This document shows positions 8,224 through 16,448 of a DNA stretch of 64,000 bases, piece after piece. The notes under the pieces are model-generated. The model saw only the letters and a program-made list of their open reading frames with translations. It was not told where the DNA came from and searched no databases. Where the stretch lies: the NCBI RefSeq assembly GCF_044755465.1, contig NZ_JBIVRB010000001.1, positions 744,001-808,000 of the forward strand. Reading direction: 5' to 3'. The position numbers and the translations under genes are program-made. Origin of the DNA: Peterkaempfera sp044755465 (GTDB lineage: Bacteria > Actinomycetota > Actinomycetes > Streptomycetales > Streptomycetaceae). How positions within the stretch are numbered: the first letter of the stretch is position 1; the number at the start of each line of letters is the position of its first letter.

Positions 8224-9024
8224 TTGTCCAGGGATGCCCGGTGGAGCGCACTGCTGGAGCTGCTGGCCCAGCACGGCCGGGTCGAGGTGGAGGACGCCGC
8301 CGCCGCGCTGGACGTCTCCACCGCCACCATCCGCCGCGACCTCGACCAGCTCGCCGAACAGCAGCTGCTCACCCGCACCCGGGGCGGCGCGGTGGCGCAC
8401 GGCGTCTCCTATGAGCTGCCGCTGCGCTACAAGACCGCCCGGCACGCCTCCGAGAAGCAGCGGATCGGCCGGGCCGCCGCCGACCTGGTGGCCGCGGGCC
8501 AGGTCGTCGGGCTGACCGGCGGCACCACCACCACCGAGGTCGCCCGCGCCCTGGCGGTCCGCGCCGACATCGCGGGCGACACCGGCGCGGCGGCGGGCGC
8601 CCGGCCGGCCCTCACCGTGGTGACCAACGCCCTCAACATCGCCGGTGAGCTGGTGATCCGGCCGCAGATCAAGACCGTGGTCACCGGCGGAGTCGCCCGC
8701 CCGCAGTCGTATGAGCTGATCGGTCCGCTGGCCGGGGGCGTGCTGGAACAGATCACGCTGGACGTCGCGGTGCTGGGCGTCAACGCCGTCGACCCCGAGC
8801 GGGGGGTGTACGTCCACCACGAGGGTGAGGCCAGCGTCAACCGGCTGCTGGCCGAGCGGGCACAGCGGGTGGTGGTGGCGGCCGACTCCTCGAAGATCGG
8901 CCGGGCGGCCTTCGCCCGGGTCTGCGAACCGGCCCGGATCGACGTGCTGGTCACCGACACCGGCATCACCGCCGAGGCATCCGCCCGGCTGACCGAGGCG
9001 GGCGTCACCGTGGTCGCCGTCTGA
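8224..9024 (+). CDS. DeoR family transcriptional regulator
   Basis: A 266-residue DeoR-type repressor. The N-terminal helix-turn-helix runs over RWSALLELLAQHGRVEVEDAA then LDVSTATIRRDLDQL (the DeoR recognition helix), and the C-terminal effector domain shows VGLTGGTTTTEVARAL, VVTNALNIAGEL and VVVAADSSKIG, the sugar-phosphate sensing loop. The TTG at 8224 is chosen because GAGGAGA at 8211-8217 is ideally spaced from it; ATG 8209 and GTG 8218 are in frame but would overlap that site. It is divergent from agaS and the aldolase and probably represses them until a phosphosugar binds. Confidence 0.88.
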   Translation: MSRDARWSALLELLAQHGRVEVEDAAAALDVSTATIRRDLDQLAEQQLLTRTRGGAVAHGVSYELPLRYKTARHASEKQRIGRAAADLVAAGQVVGLTGGTTTTEVARALAVRADIAGDTGAAAGARPALTVVTNALNIAGELVIRPQIKTVVTGGVARPQSYELIGPLAGGVLEQITLDVAVLGVNAVDPERGVYVHHEGEASVNRLLAERAQRVVVAADSSKIGRAAFARVCEPARIDVLVTDTGITAEASARLTEAGVTVVAV

Positions 9025-9219
9025 GAAGGGCTCGCCGCCCCGGAGAGCGGCTTGAACCGCATCCCGTCATACGGACGACGTGTCCAGATGGCGGCCCCGT
9101 GGGCGTACGCTCGATCGGTACGGCCCCCGGCATCCACGCCGCCGGGCCGTCCGAGAAGCAGAGCAGTATCGCGCGCGCCGCAGGCACCGCCGCCGACGGC
9201 GCGAAGGGAGTGGAGCAAC

Positions 9220-11079
9220 GTGCCCGAGCTGAGGTCGCGTACGGTCACCCACGGCCGCAACATGGCGGGCGCCCGAGCCCTTCTCCGGGCCGCCGGTGTA
9301 GCCCGTGAGGACTTCGGCAAGCCGATCATCGCGGTCGCCAACAGCTTCACCGAGTTCGTGCCCGGCCACACCCACCTCCAGCCGGTGGGCCGGATCGTCT
9401 CCGAGGCGATCCAGGCGGCCGGCGGCGTGCCGCGCGAGTTCAACACCATCGCGGTGGACGACGGCATCGCGATGGGCCACAGCGGCATGCTCTACTCGCT
9501 GCCCTCCCGCGACCTGATCGCGGACTCGGTGGAGTACATGGTCAACGCGCACTGCGCGGACGCCCTGATCTGCATCTCCAACTGCGACAAGATCACCCCG
9601 GGCATGCTGATGGCCGCGATGCGGCTCAACATCCCCACCGTCTTCGTCTCCGGCGGCCCGATGGAGGCCGGCAAGGCCACCCTGGTCGACGGCACCGTCC
9701 GCAAGCTCGACCTGATCAACGCGATCAGCGACGCGGTCAACGAGAGCGTCTCCGACGAGGACATCGCCCGCATCGAGGAGAACGCCTGCCCGACCTGCGG
9801 GTCCTGCTCGGGCATGTTCACCGCCAACTCGATGAACTGCCTCACCGAGGCCCTCGGCCTCGCCCTGCCCGGCAACGGCTCGGTGCTCGCCACCCACACC
9901 GCCCGCCGCGCGCTGTACGAGGACGCCGGGCGCACCATCGTGGAGATCACCCGCCGCCACTACGAGCAGGACGACGAGACCGTCCTGCCCCGCGCCATCG
10001 GCGGCCGCGCCGCCTTCGACAACGCCATGGCGCTGGACATCGCGATGGGCGGCTCCACCAACACCATCCTGCACCTGCTCGCCGCCGCCCAGGAGGCCGA
10101 GCTGGACTACGGCCTGGCCGACATCGACGCCGTCTCGCGCCGCGTCCCCTGCCTGGCCAAGGTGGCGCCCAACGTCGCCCCCGGCGGCACGTACTACATG
10201 GAGGACGTCCACCGGGCCGGCGGCATCCCCGCCATCCTCGGCGAGCTGTACCGCGCCGGGCTGCTCAACGAGGACGTCCACTCCGTGCACAGCCCGTCGC
10301 TGGCCGACTGGCTCAAGACCTGGGACGTGCGCGGCGGCTCCCCGTCCGCCGAGGCCGTCGAGCTGTGGCACGCCGCCCCCGGCTGCGTCCGCTCCGCGAC
10401 CGCCTTCTCGCAGTCCGAGCGCTGGGAGACGCTGGACACCGACGCGGCCGGCGGCTGCATCCGCGACCTGGAGCACGCCTACTCCAAGGACGGCGGCCTC
10501 GCCGTCCTCAAGGGCAACCTGGCCGTCGACGGCTGTGTGGTCAAGACGGCGGGCGTCGACGAGTCGATCCTCACCTTCGTCGGCCCGGCCGTCGTGGTCG
10601 ACTCCCAGGAGGGCGCGGTCGAGGCGATCCTCACCAAGCGGGTCAAGCCGGGCGATGTCGTCGTCATCCGCTACGAGGGCCCCAAGGGCGGCCCCGGCAT
10701 GCAGGAGATGCTCTACCCGACCTCGTACCTCAAGGGCCGGGGCCTGGGCAAGGTCTGCGCCCTGATCACCGACGGCCGCTTCTCCGGCGGCACCTCCGGC
10801 CTCTCCATCGGCCACGCCTCCCCGGAGGCGGCGTCCGGCGGCACCATCGCGCTGGTCCGCGACGGCGACACCATCTCCATCGACATCCCCGGCCGCTCCA
10901 TCCGGCTGGAGGTCTCCGACGAGGAGCTGGCCGAGCGCAGGGCCGCCTTGGAGGCGTCCGGCGGCTACCGCCCCGCCGACCGGCACCGCCCGGTCTCCAC
11001 CGCGCTGCGCGCCTACGCCGCGATGGCCACCTCCGCCGACCGGGGCGCGGTGCGGGACGTCACCAAGCTGGAGGGCTGA
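9220..11079 (+). CDS. ilvD: dihydroxy-acid dehydratase
   Basis: A 619-residue enzyme, the normal IlvD length, catalysing dehydration of dihydroxy-isovalerate and dihydroxy-methylvalerate in valine, leucine and isoleucine synthesis. Iron-sulfur cluster cysteines are in ISNCDKITPGML and CPTCGSCSGMF; the magnesium/phosphate region AIGGRAAFDNAMAL and the C-terminal TDGRFSGGTSGLSIGH are intact. The GTG at 9220 follows GGAGTGGAG at good spacing; the open frame upstream to 9052 is not supported. It stands alone, with no other ilv genes adjacent. Confidence 0.97.
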   Translation: MPELRSRTVTHGRNMAGARALLRAAGVAREDFGKPIIAVANSFTEFVPGHTHLQPVGRIVSEAIQAAGGVPREFNTIAVDDGIAMGHSGMLYSLPSRDLIADSVEYMVNAHCADALICISNCDKITPGMLMAAMRLNIPTVFVSGGPMEAGKATLVDGTVRKLDLINAISDAVNESVSDEDIARIEENACPTCGSCSGMFTANSMNCLTEALGLALPGNGSVLATHTARRALYEDAGRTIVEITRRHYEQDDETVLPRAIGGRAAFDNAMALDIAMGGSTNTILHLLAAAQEAELDYGLADIDAVSRRVPCLAKVAPNVAPGGTYYMEDVHRAGGIPAILGELYRAGLLNEDVHSVHSPSLADWLKTWDVRGGSPSAEAVELWHAAPGCVRSATAFSQSERWETLDTDAAGGCIRDLEHAYSKDGGLAVLKGNLAVDGCVVKTAGVDESILTFVGPAVVVDSQEGAVEAILTKRVKPGDVVVIRYEGPKGGPGMQEMLYPTSYLKGRGLGKVCALITDGRFSGGTSGLSIGHASPEAASGGTIALVRDGDTISIDIPGRSIRLEVSDEELAERRAALEASGGYRPADRHRPVSTALRAYAAMATSADRGAVRDVTKLEG

Positions 11080-11104
11080 GCGCCGGTACGGTACGGGGGC
11101 GGGG

Positions 11105-11110
11105 GATAAT
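11105..11110 (+). promoter_or_regulatory. -10 element, leaderless start of membrane protein gene
   Basis: GATAAT ends seven bases before the GTG at 11118 and no Shine-Dalgarno sequence is seen. Confidence 0.5.
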
Positions 11111-11117
11111 CGGTCGG

Positions 11118-11603
11118 GTGACCGACGACCTCGCCCCCGCCCGCTCCGACGCGCCCCGGCCGGAGCCGATCCGGTTCTTCGGCACGTCCTGGGTCGTACG
11201 CGGCCCCGGCTACCGCGCCCGCCGGGTCGCCGTCGCCGTGGGTGCGCTGCTCGCGGCGGTGGCGGGCGCGCTGGTGATGCGGCTGGCCGTCTCCGGGGTG
11301 CTGATCTCCGGCACCGGCTCCTTCGTCAACGTCCTGCTGGTGCTCGCGGTGCTGGTCTGCTCCTGCCTGGCCGGAGTGCGCACCTGGAAGGTCCTCGCGG
11401 AGGGCCGGGACTCGCTCACCGGCTGGATGGCCGACGACAAGGCCCTGGGTCCGATCCGGATCGTCGGCTTCGTCGGCATGCTGGTGGCGTACTTCGTCCG
11501 CAGCCTGCTGGAAGCCCCCGGCGAGGGCGTGGCCCGCACCCGCCACGAAGCGGCCCTCAAGCGCCACCGCCCCACCAAACGCCCCACCCGCCGCCGCCGC
11601 TGA
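11118..11603 (+). CDS. small integral membrane protein
   Basis: A 161-residue protein with hydrophobic segments at about residues 37-58, 63-88 and 112-130, and a strongly basic C-terminal tail rich in Arg, Lys and Pro. No catalytic motif is evident. The short upstream region has a leaderless-type promoter. It lies just upstream of the tandem repeat array, which begins 14 bp after its stop. Family not recognised; it is likely a cytoplasmic-membrane protein with a positively charged cytoplasmic tail. Confidence 0.65.
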   Translation: MTDDLAPARSDAPRPEPIRFFGTSWVVRGPGYRARRVAVAVGALLAAVAGALVMRLAVSGVLISGTGSFVNVLLVLAVLVCSCLAGVRTWKVLAEGRDSLTGWMADDKALGPIRIVGFVGMLVAYFVRSLLEAPGEGVARTRHEAALKRHRPTKRPTRRRR

Positions 11604-11617
11604 ACGGCCGCCGGGCT

Positions 11618-12256
11618 CAGGGGCGCGAGGAACTGCGCGAGCAACCCCCCCACCCGCCGTAGCGCGCCGCCGAAACAGGCACCCCCACCCGGGGTGGCGG
11701 CACCCCGCCACCGCCGTGGGGCGTCCCCGTCAGGGGCGCGAGGAACTGCGCGAGCAACCCCCCACCCCCCGTAGCGCGCCGCCCAACCAGCACCCCCCAC
11801 CCCGGGGTGGCGCACCCCGCCACTGCCGTGGGGCGTCCCCGTCAGGGGCGCGAGGAACTGCGCGAGCAACCCCCCACCCCCCGTAGCGCGCCGCCGAAAC
11901 AGGCACCCCCCACCCGGGGTGGCGCACCCCGCCACCGCCGTGGGCCGTCCCCGTCAGGGGCGCGAGGAACTGCGCGAGCAACCCCCCACCCCCCGTAGCG
12001 CGCCGCCGAAACAGGCACCTCCCACCCCGGGGTGGCGCACCCCGCCACCGCCGTGGGGCGTCCCCGTCAGGGGCGCGAGGAACTGCGCGAGCAACCCCCC
12101 ACCCGCCGTAGCGCGCCGCCCAACCAGCACCCCCCACCCCGGGCGGCGCACCCCGCCACTGCCGTGGGGCGTCCCCGTCAGGGGCGCGAGGAACTGCGCG
12201 AGCAACCCCCCACCCCCCGTAGCGTGCCGCCGCAACAGGCACCCCCCACCCCGAGT
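11618..12256. repeat. tandem array of six 111-113 bp non-coding repeats
   Basis: Six direct copies begin at 11618, 11731, 11843, 11955, 12068 and 12179, each opening with CAGGGGCGCGAGGAACTGCG. The unit lengths 113, 112, 112, 113 and 111 are not multiples of three in a consistent way, so it is not a coding repeat. Each unit can form hairpins: CCCC-GTCA-GGGG at the junction, GCGC-N8-GCGC, and a CACC-CCGG-GGTG palindrome (blurred in some copies). Two subtypes occur, A (GCCGAAACAGGC) and B (GCCCAACCAGC), in the order A B A A B A'. The opening motif resembles a dispersed intergenic element that I recall from streptomycete gene ends; tandem amplification is the unusual part. Confidence 0.9.
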
Positions 12257-12292
12257 GGTGTAACCAGAACAGCCCCAGGAGGCGCCGCCCGC

Positions 12293-12742
12293 CTAGGACC
12301 GCCGCCGCGCCCCCGCCACCGACCCGACCACGCCGACCACCGCGCCCAGGACGGCCGCGTGCCAGATCGCGTACCAGACGGTGGCGAACATGCTCTCCGT
12401 ACTCAGCACCGTCCGCGCGACCACGTCCAGCACCAGCAGCAGCCCGGCCGGCGCCAACGCCACCCGCCACGGATGCTCCCGCGCCCACCGCCGCAGCCGC
12501 CGATCGCCGCCGCCCCGCCCGAGGACCGACCCCACGCCGCCGATCAGGAAGAAGAGGAACAGGGCCAGGCTGACCGGCCCGGCGAGGATGCTCAGCGACC
12601 AGTGGCCGGTGATCACGTCGATGCCGAGGGCGGCCGCGCCGCCCAGCGTGCCGACGGCCGCCGCGGTGCGCCAAGGCCCGAGGGTCGCCGATGCGACAGC
12701 GAGCTGCCGGGTCTCACCCGGTGTCAAATCTCCGTGTGCCAT
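12293..12742 (-). CDS. small integral membrane protein
   Basis: A 149-residue protein starting at ATG 12742. Four hydrophobic stretches are apparent: TAAAVGTLGGAAALGIDVI, ILAGPVSLALFLFFLIGGVG, VALAPAGLLLVLDVV and WHAAVLGAVVGVVGSVAG, separated by an arginine-rich loop. No conserved functional motif was recognised. It converges on the repeat array, whose last copy ends about 37 bp beyond its stop. The open frame extending upstream to 13423 runs antisense through proC and is not real. Confidence 0.65.
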   Translation of the reverse strand: MAHGDLTPGETRQLAVASATLGPWRTAAAVGTLGGAAALGIDVITGHWSLSILAGPVSLALFLFFLIGGVGSVLGRGGGDRRLRRWAREHPWRVALAPAGLLLVLDVVARTVLSTESMFATVWYAIWHAAVLGAVVGVVGSVAGARRRS

Positions 12743-12923
12743 GTAACCCACGGTGCGCCCGCCGCAGCCCGGAAGCCATAGGGGAGAACCCTGATTCTTC
12801 CCGCAGGGGACCCCTGCCCCGCCCGCCCGTCCCCGGTCCGCCACGTGGACGGTCCCGCTGCCGCCGCCCGCCCCGGTGCGAGGATGGGCCGGACACCGCA
12901 CGGAACCGACGAGTGAGGCCGCC

Positions 12924-13733
12924 ATGACCCAGAAAGTCGCCGTCCTCGGAGCCGGCAAGATCGGCGAGGCGCTGATCTCCGGCCTGCTGCGCGCCGGCCG
13001 GACCCCGGCCGATGTGCTGGTCACCGCCCGCCGCCCCGAGCGGGCCGCCGAGCTGCGCGACCGGTACGGCGTGGAGGCGGTCGGCAACGAGCAGGCCGCC
13101 AAGGCCGCCGACACCCTGATCCTCACCGTCAAGCCGCAGGACATGGGCACCCTGCTGGACGAGCTGGCCCCGCACGTCCCTGCCGACCGGCTGGTGATCT
13201 CCGGCGCGGCCGGCATCCCCACCGCCTGGTTCGAGGAGCGGTTGGCGGCCGGCACCCCGGTGGTCCGGGTGATGACCAACACCCCGGTCCTGGTGGACGA
13301 GGCGATGAGCGTCATCTCGGCCGGCGCGCACGCCACCGAGGAGCACCTGCTGCGTACCGAGGAGATCTTCAGCCCGGTCGGCCGTACGCTGCGCGTCCCC
13401 GAGACCCAGCAGGACGCCGCCACCGCGCTCTCCGGCTCCGGACCGGCGTACTTCTACTTCCTGGTGGAGGCGATGACCGACGCGGGCATCCTGCTGGGCC
13501 TGCCGCGCTCCGTCGCCCACGACCTGATCGTCCAGTCCGCGATCGGCGCCTCGGTGATGCTGCGCGACTCCGGCGAGCACCCGGTGAAGCTCCGCGAGGC
13601 CGTCACCTCCCCGGCCGGCACCACCATCGCCGCCATCCGGGAGCTGGAGAACCACGGCGTACGGGCCGCGCTGCTCGGCGCGCTGGAGGCCGCCCGCGAC
13701 CGCTCCAGGGAACTGGCGGCGGGCGGCAGGTAG
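12924..13733 (+). CDS. proC: pyrroline-5-carboxylate reductase
   Basis: A 269-residue NAD(P)H-dependent reductase catalysing the last step of proline synthesis in the cytoplasm. The N-terminal Rossmann motif is VAVLGAGKIGEALISGLL, the central segment has LTVKPQDM, and the C-terminal P5CR signature is present as ALSGSGPAYFYFLVEAM through VTSPAGTTIAAI. The ATG at 12924 fits the family start and is preceded by GTGAGG. It is followed 32 bp later by a HAD hydrolase that has its own leaderless promoter. Confidence 0.95.
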   Translation: MTQKVAVLGAGKIGEALISGLLRAGRTPADVLVTARRPERAAELRDRYGVEAVGNEQAAKAADTLILTVKPQDMGTLLDELAPHVPADRLVISGAAGIPTAWFEERLAAGTPVVRVMTNTPVLVDEAMSVISAGAHATEEHLLRTEEIFSPVGRTLRVPETQQDAATALSGSGPAYFYFLVEAMTDAGILLGLPRSVAHDLIVQSAIGASVMLRDSGEHPVKLREAVTSPAGTTIAAIRELENHGVRAALLGALEAARDRSRELAAGGR

Positions 13734-13752
13734 CCGCGCCCGACCGGCCGCC

Positions 13753-13758
13753 TAGAGT
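13753..13758 (+). promoter_or_regulatory. -10 element, leaderless start of HAD hydrolase gene
   Basis: TAGAGT ends seven bases before the GTG at 13766, in the short gap after proC, with no ribosome binding site. Confidence 0.5.
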
Positions 13759-13765
13759 GGGGCCG

Positions 13766-14440
13766 GTGCGCTACGACCTGGTGATCCTGGACAACGACGG
13801 GGTGCTCTGCGACAGCGAGCCGATCTCCAACCGGCTGCTGGCCGAGTACCTCACCGAATGCGGCCACCCCACCACCTTCGAGGACTCGGTGCGGGACTTC
13901 CTGGGCACGGCGGCGCACCATGTGCACGACGTGGTGCGGGAGCGTACCGGCAGGCTGCTGCCGGACGGCTTCGACGACCTCTTCCACGCCCGGGTGTACG
14001 CCGCGTTCGAGGCCGAGCTGACGGCGGTGGCGGGCGCCGAGGGACTCCTCAAGGCGCTCGCCGCCGCCGACGTTCCGTACTGCCTGGCGTCGTCCGCCAA
14101 CCACTCCTGGATTCGCACCGCCCTGGACCGGACCGGGCTGCGCGGCTACCTCCCGGAGCAGCGGATCTTCAGCGCCGAGGACGTCGGCCGGGGCAAGCCC
14201 GCCCCCGATCTGTTCCTGCACGCCGCCCGCACTATGGGCGTACCCCCGGAGCGCTGCGCGGTGGTGGAGGACAGCCCCTTCGGCGTCCTGGCGGCCCGGT
14301 CCGCCGGAATGGACGTGTACGCCTACGCGGCACTCACCCCCGCCACCCGGCTGACCGAGGCCCAGCCGACGGCCCTCTTCACCGACATGGCGGAACTCCC
14401 CGCCCTGCTGGGCCTGGGCCCGGCAACCCCGGCGCGGTAG
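13766..14440 (+). CDS. HAD family hydrolase, beta-phosphoglucomutase-like subgroup
   Basis: A 224-residue haloacid dehalogenase superfamily phosphatase. Motif I is LVILDNDGVLCDSEP (Asp nucleophile plus Asp), motif II is the CLASSANHSW serine, the motif III lysine is in GKPAPDLFLHAA, and motif IV is VVEDSPFGVLAA. The helical cap between motifs I and II places it with subfamily I phosphatases such as phosphoglycolate phosphatase or beta-phosphoglucomutase. The substrate cannot be assigned. A GTG nine bases further upstream (13757) is in frame but overlaps the -10 hexamer. It ends directly against the stop of the convergent M23-like gene. Confidence 0.85.
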   Translation: MRYDLVILDNDGVLCDSEPISNRLLAEYLTECGHPTTFEDSVRDFLGTAAHHVHDVVRERTGRLLPDGFDDLFHARVYAAFEAELTAVAGAEGLLKALAAADVPYCLASSANHSWIRTALDRTGLRGYLPEQRIFSAEDVGRGKPAPDLFLHAARTMGVPPERCAVVEDSPFGVLAARSAGMDVYAYAALTPATRLTEAQPTALFTDMAELPALLGLGPATPAR

Positions 14441-16210
14441 TCAGGCCGTGAAGCGGCGGCCGCGCAGCGGTGGTCCGGGCAGTTCGGCCAGGATCAGCGG
14501 CAGGGCCACGCCGGAGCCGGGCCCGGTGCCACGGGTCTCGGCGCGCAGTTGGAGCAGCGGTTCGCCGCCGGTGTCCCCGGAGTTGCCGACGGCGGCCAGC
14601 GGGGTGCCGGTACGGACCGCCGCCCCCACCGGCACCCGGATGCTGCCCGGCCGCAGATGGGCCAGCACCACCAGTGCCAGGCCGGTGTCCAGGGCGATGT
14701 GGTTGCCGAGCGGGTGCGCCGGGTCGGCGGCGGCGCCGGGTTCGTGGTCCGGCAGGCCGTCGACGGCGGCCACCACCGTGCCCTGGCAGGGGCTGCACAC
14801 CAGGTGCCCGTACACCGCGTAGCTGCTGTTGGCGGCGGGCATCAGGCCGAGCGCGCGGCGGTGCCGCCAGCGCGGTCCGCTGCCCAGCGCGGTGAGGTCG
14901 CAGGCGTGCCGGGCGGCCGGGTCGCGGCCGTCGGCGGCGTGCCGGTTGAGCGCGGGCCCACCGGCCTGGAGCAGGCCGAAGGTGCCGCCGCGCAGCGGCG
15001 AGGCCAGCGCCAGCGGCGGCGGGTCCGCCGGGCCCGCCGCCGGGCGGCAGCGGGCGGCGGTCCACCCGGCGGCGGCGAGCGCGGCCAGCGGCGGCACCAG
15101 GGCGAGCGGGTCGCCGAGCGACCAGGCCAGGTCGGCGCCGAGCACCCGCAGCCCGGCCAGCAGCGTGCCGCAGACGGCGGCGGCGGGCAGCAGCCGGGCG
15201 TACGGGGGCAGGGCGTGCCAGGGACCGGCGTGCCGTACGCACCAGCCCACGGCCAGTGCCGCGAGCAGCAGCAGGAACCAGCCGGTGGCGGTCGCGGCCG
15301 TCACCGCGAGGGCCAGGTGCAGTACGGTCCACCCGGCGGCCGCCGCCGTGAGCCAGGTGTAGCGGCGTGCGGTGGTCCGGCGGTTCTCGGCGGCGGCCCG
15401 CGACCGGGGGCGCGGCCCGACCGGCGACCCCGTGCGCCCACCCGACCGGGGGCCCACCAGCATGCTGGCGGTGGACCCGGTCGGCGGGCGTACCGGCTTG
15501 GGCGGAAGGGTGTCCACCGGCGGCCGCTCGGCCGTGGCCGCCATCCCGCCGGCCGGCTCGGCGCCGCTCGGCCCCGGCACCGCCGCCAGGGGCCGGGCGG
15601 CTCGGGCGGACCCGTCCGGCCCGGTCGGCCCCGCCGCCGTACCCGGGCCCGGCGGGCCGGACGGCCTGGGCGGGACCCCGTCCACCGCTGCCCCGCCACC
15701 GGCTGCCCCGCCACCGGCCGCCCCGCCACCGACGTCCGCGACAGAAGGCCCCGCTGCCCCGCCCCAGCCCGGCCCGCCCACCGACCCCCCGTCCACCGGC
15801 CGCACCCCGCCCCGCCCGGCCACCCCGCCGCCGCCGGGCCCCGCCCCCGCCGCCTCTTCCGCCGCCGTCAGCCGGGCCGTCAGCGCCGCCGGCCCCAGCA
15901 CCAGCGAGCCCAGCAGCCCGTCGCCGTCCAACCGGGCCCACAGCAGTTCGCTGCCGGCCGCGCACTGCACCCGCCACAGCCCCCGGTAGGGCTGCACCGA
16001 CCGCACGGCGCCGTGCCGCTCCCGCAACTGCTCCACCATCTGCGCGATCCGCTCGACCGGCACCCGCTCCAGCAGCGCCGACGAGAACGCCCCGGGCGGT
16101 GGCTGCGGCGCCGTCAGCACGGACGTCAGCACCGCGCGCAGCGCCCGGTCGGCCGCCGACATGCGGCGGGCGTGCCGGAGCCGGGGACCGAGAGCGCGCA
16201 CCATCCCCAC
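14441..16210 (-). CDS. membrane protein with degenerate M23 (LytM-like) domain
   Basis: A 589-residue protein. The N-terminal about 110 residues form a small folded region; about residues 120-280 are a Gly/Ala/Pro-rich linker; residues about 290-400 hold several hydrophobic segments (WTVLHLALAVTAATATGW, FLLLLAALAVGW and others); the C-terminal about 140 residues look like a LytM/M23 beta-fold (VVAAVDG, GNHIALDTG, VVLAHLRPGSI, V-G-A-A-V-R-T-G-T-P-L-A-A-V-G-N-S-G). The usual HLH zinc motif is replaced by PLLQL, and no clear first H-x3-D motif is seen. It is therefore probably a non-catalytic regulator or cell-wall binding protein. The GTG at 16210 follows ATGAGGA. Confidence 0.7.
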   Translation of the reverse strand: MGMVRALGPRLRHARRMSAADRALRAVLTSVLTAPQPPPGAFSSALLERVPVERIAQMVEQLRERHGAVRSVQPYRGLWRVQCAAGSELLWARLDGDGLLGSLVLGPAALTARLTAAEEAAGAGPGGGGVAGRGGVRPVDGGSVGGPGWGGAAGPSVADVGGGAAGGGAAGGGAAVDGVPPRPSGPPGPGTAAGPTGPDGSARAARPLAAVPGPSGAEPAGGMAATAERPPVDTLPPKPVRPPTGSTASMLVGPRSGGRTGSPVGPRPRSRAAAENRRTTARRYTWLTAAAAGWTVLHLALAVTAATATGWFLLLLAALAVGWCVRHAGPWHALPPYARLLPAAAVCGTLLAGLRVLGADLAWSLGDPLALVPPLAALAAAGWTAARCRPAAGPADPPPLALASPLRGGTFGLLQAGGPALNRHAADGRDPAARHACDLTALGSGPRWRHRRALGLMPAANSSYAVYGHLVCSPCQGTVVAAVDGLPDHEPGAAADPAHPLGNHIALDTGLALVVLAHLRPGSIRVPVGAAVRTGTPLAAVGNSGDTGGEPLLQLRAETRGTGPGSGVALPLILAELPGPPLRGRRFTA

Positions 16211-16448
16211 GACGTGTCCTCATCTCTCCCGGGGCCGAAGACCTACGGCACTGACTCTCACGGTAAGCAGCAATGACCGCAAAACATGGCAACTCACCCG
16301 AATGGCTGTAGACCGGATGCCAGGATCACCCCGCCGCGAGCCACCGCGACCGGTCGGCGGCAGGCCCTCCCCAAGCGGCGCCGCAGGCCCTACGCTCGCG
16401 CCAACGTACTTACCCGGCAGTAGCCGACCGGACGGGGAGAGGCACGCC

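Noticed and set aside
11618..12256. CRISPR array
   Set aside because: Units are contiguous near-identical 112-bp copies without unique spacers, and no cas genes are present.
11617..12263. Many open frames inside the tandem repeat on both strands
   Set aside because: Unit length varies between 111 and 113 bp, so frames are not kept between copies, and no domain or ribosome binding site supports them.
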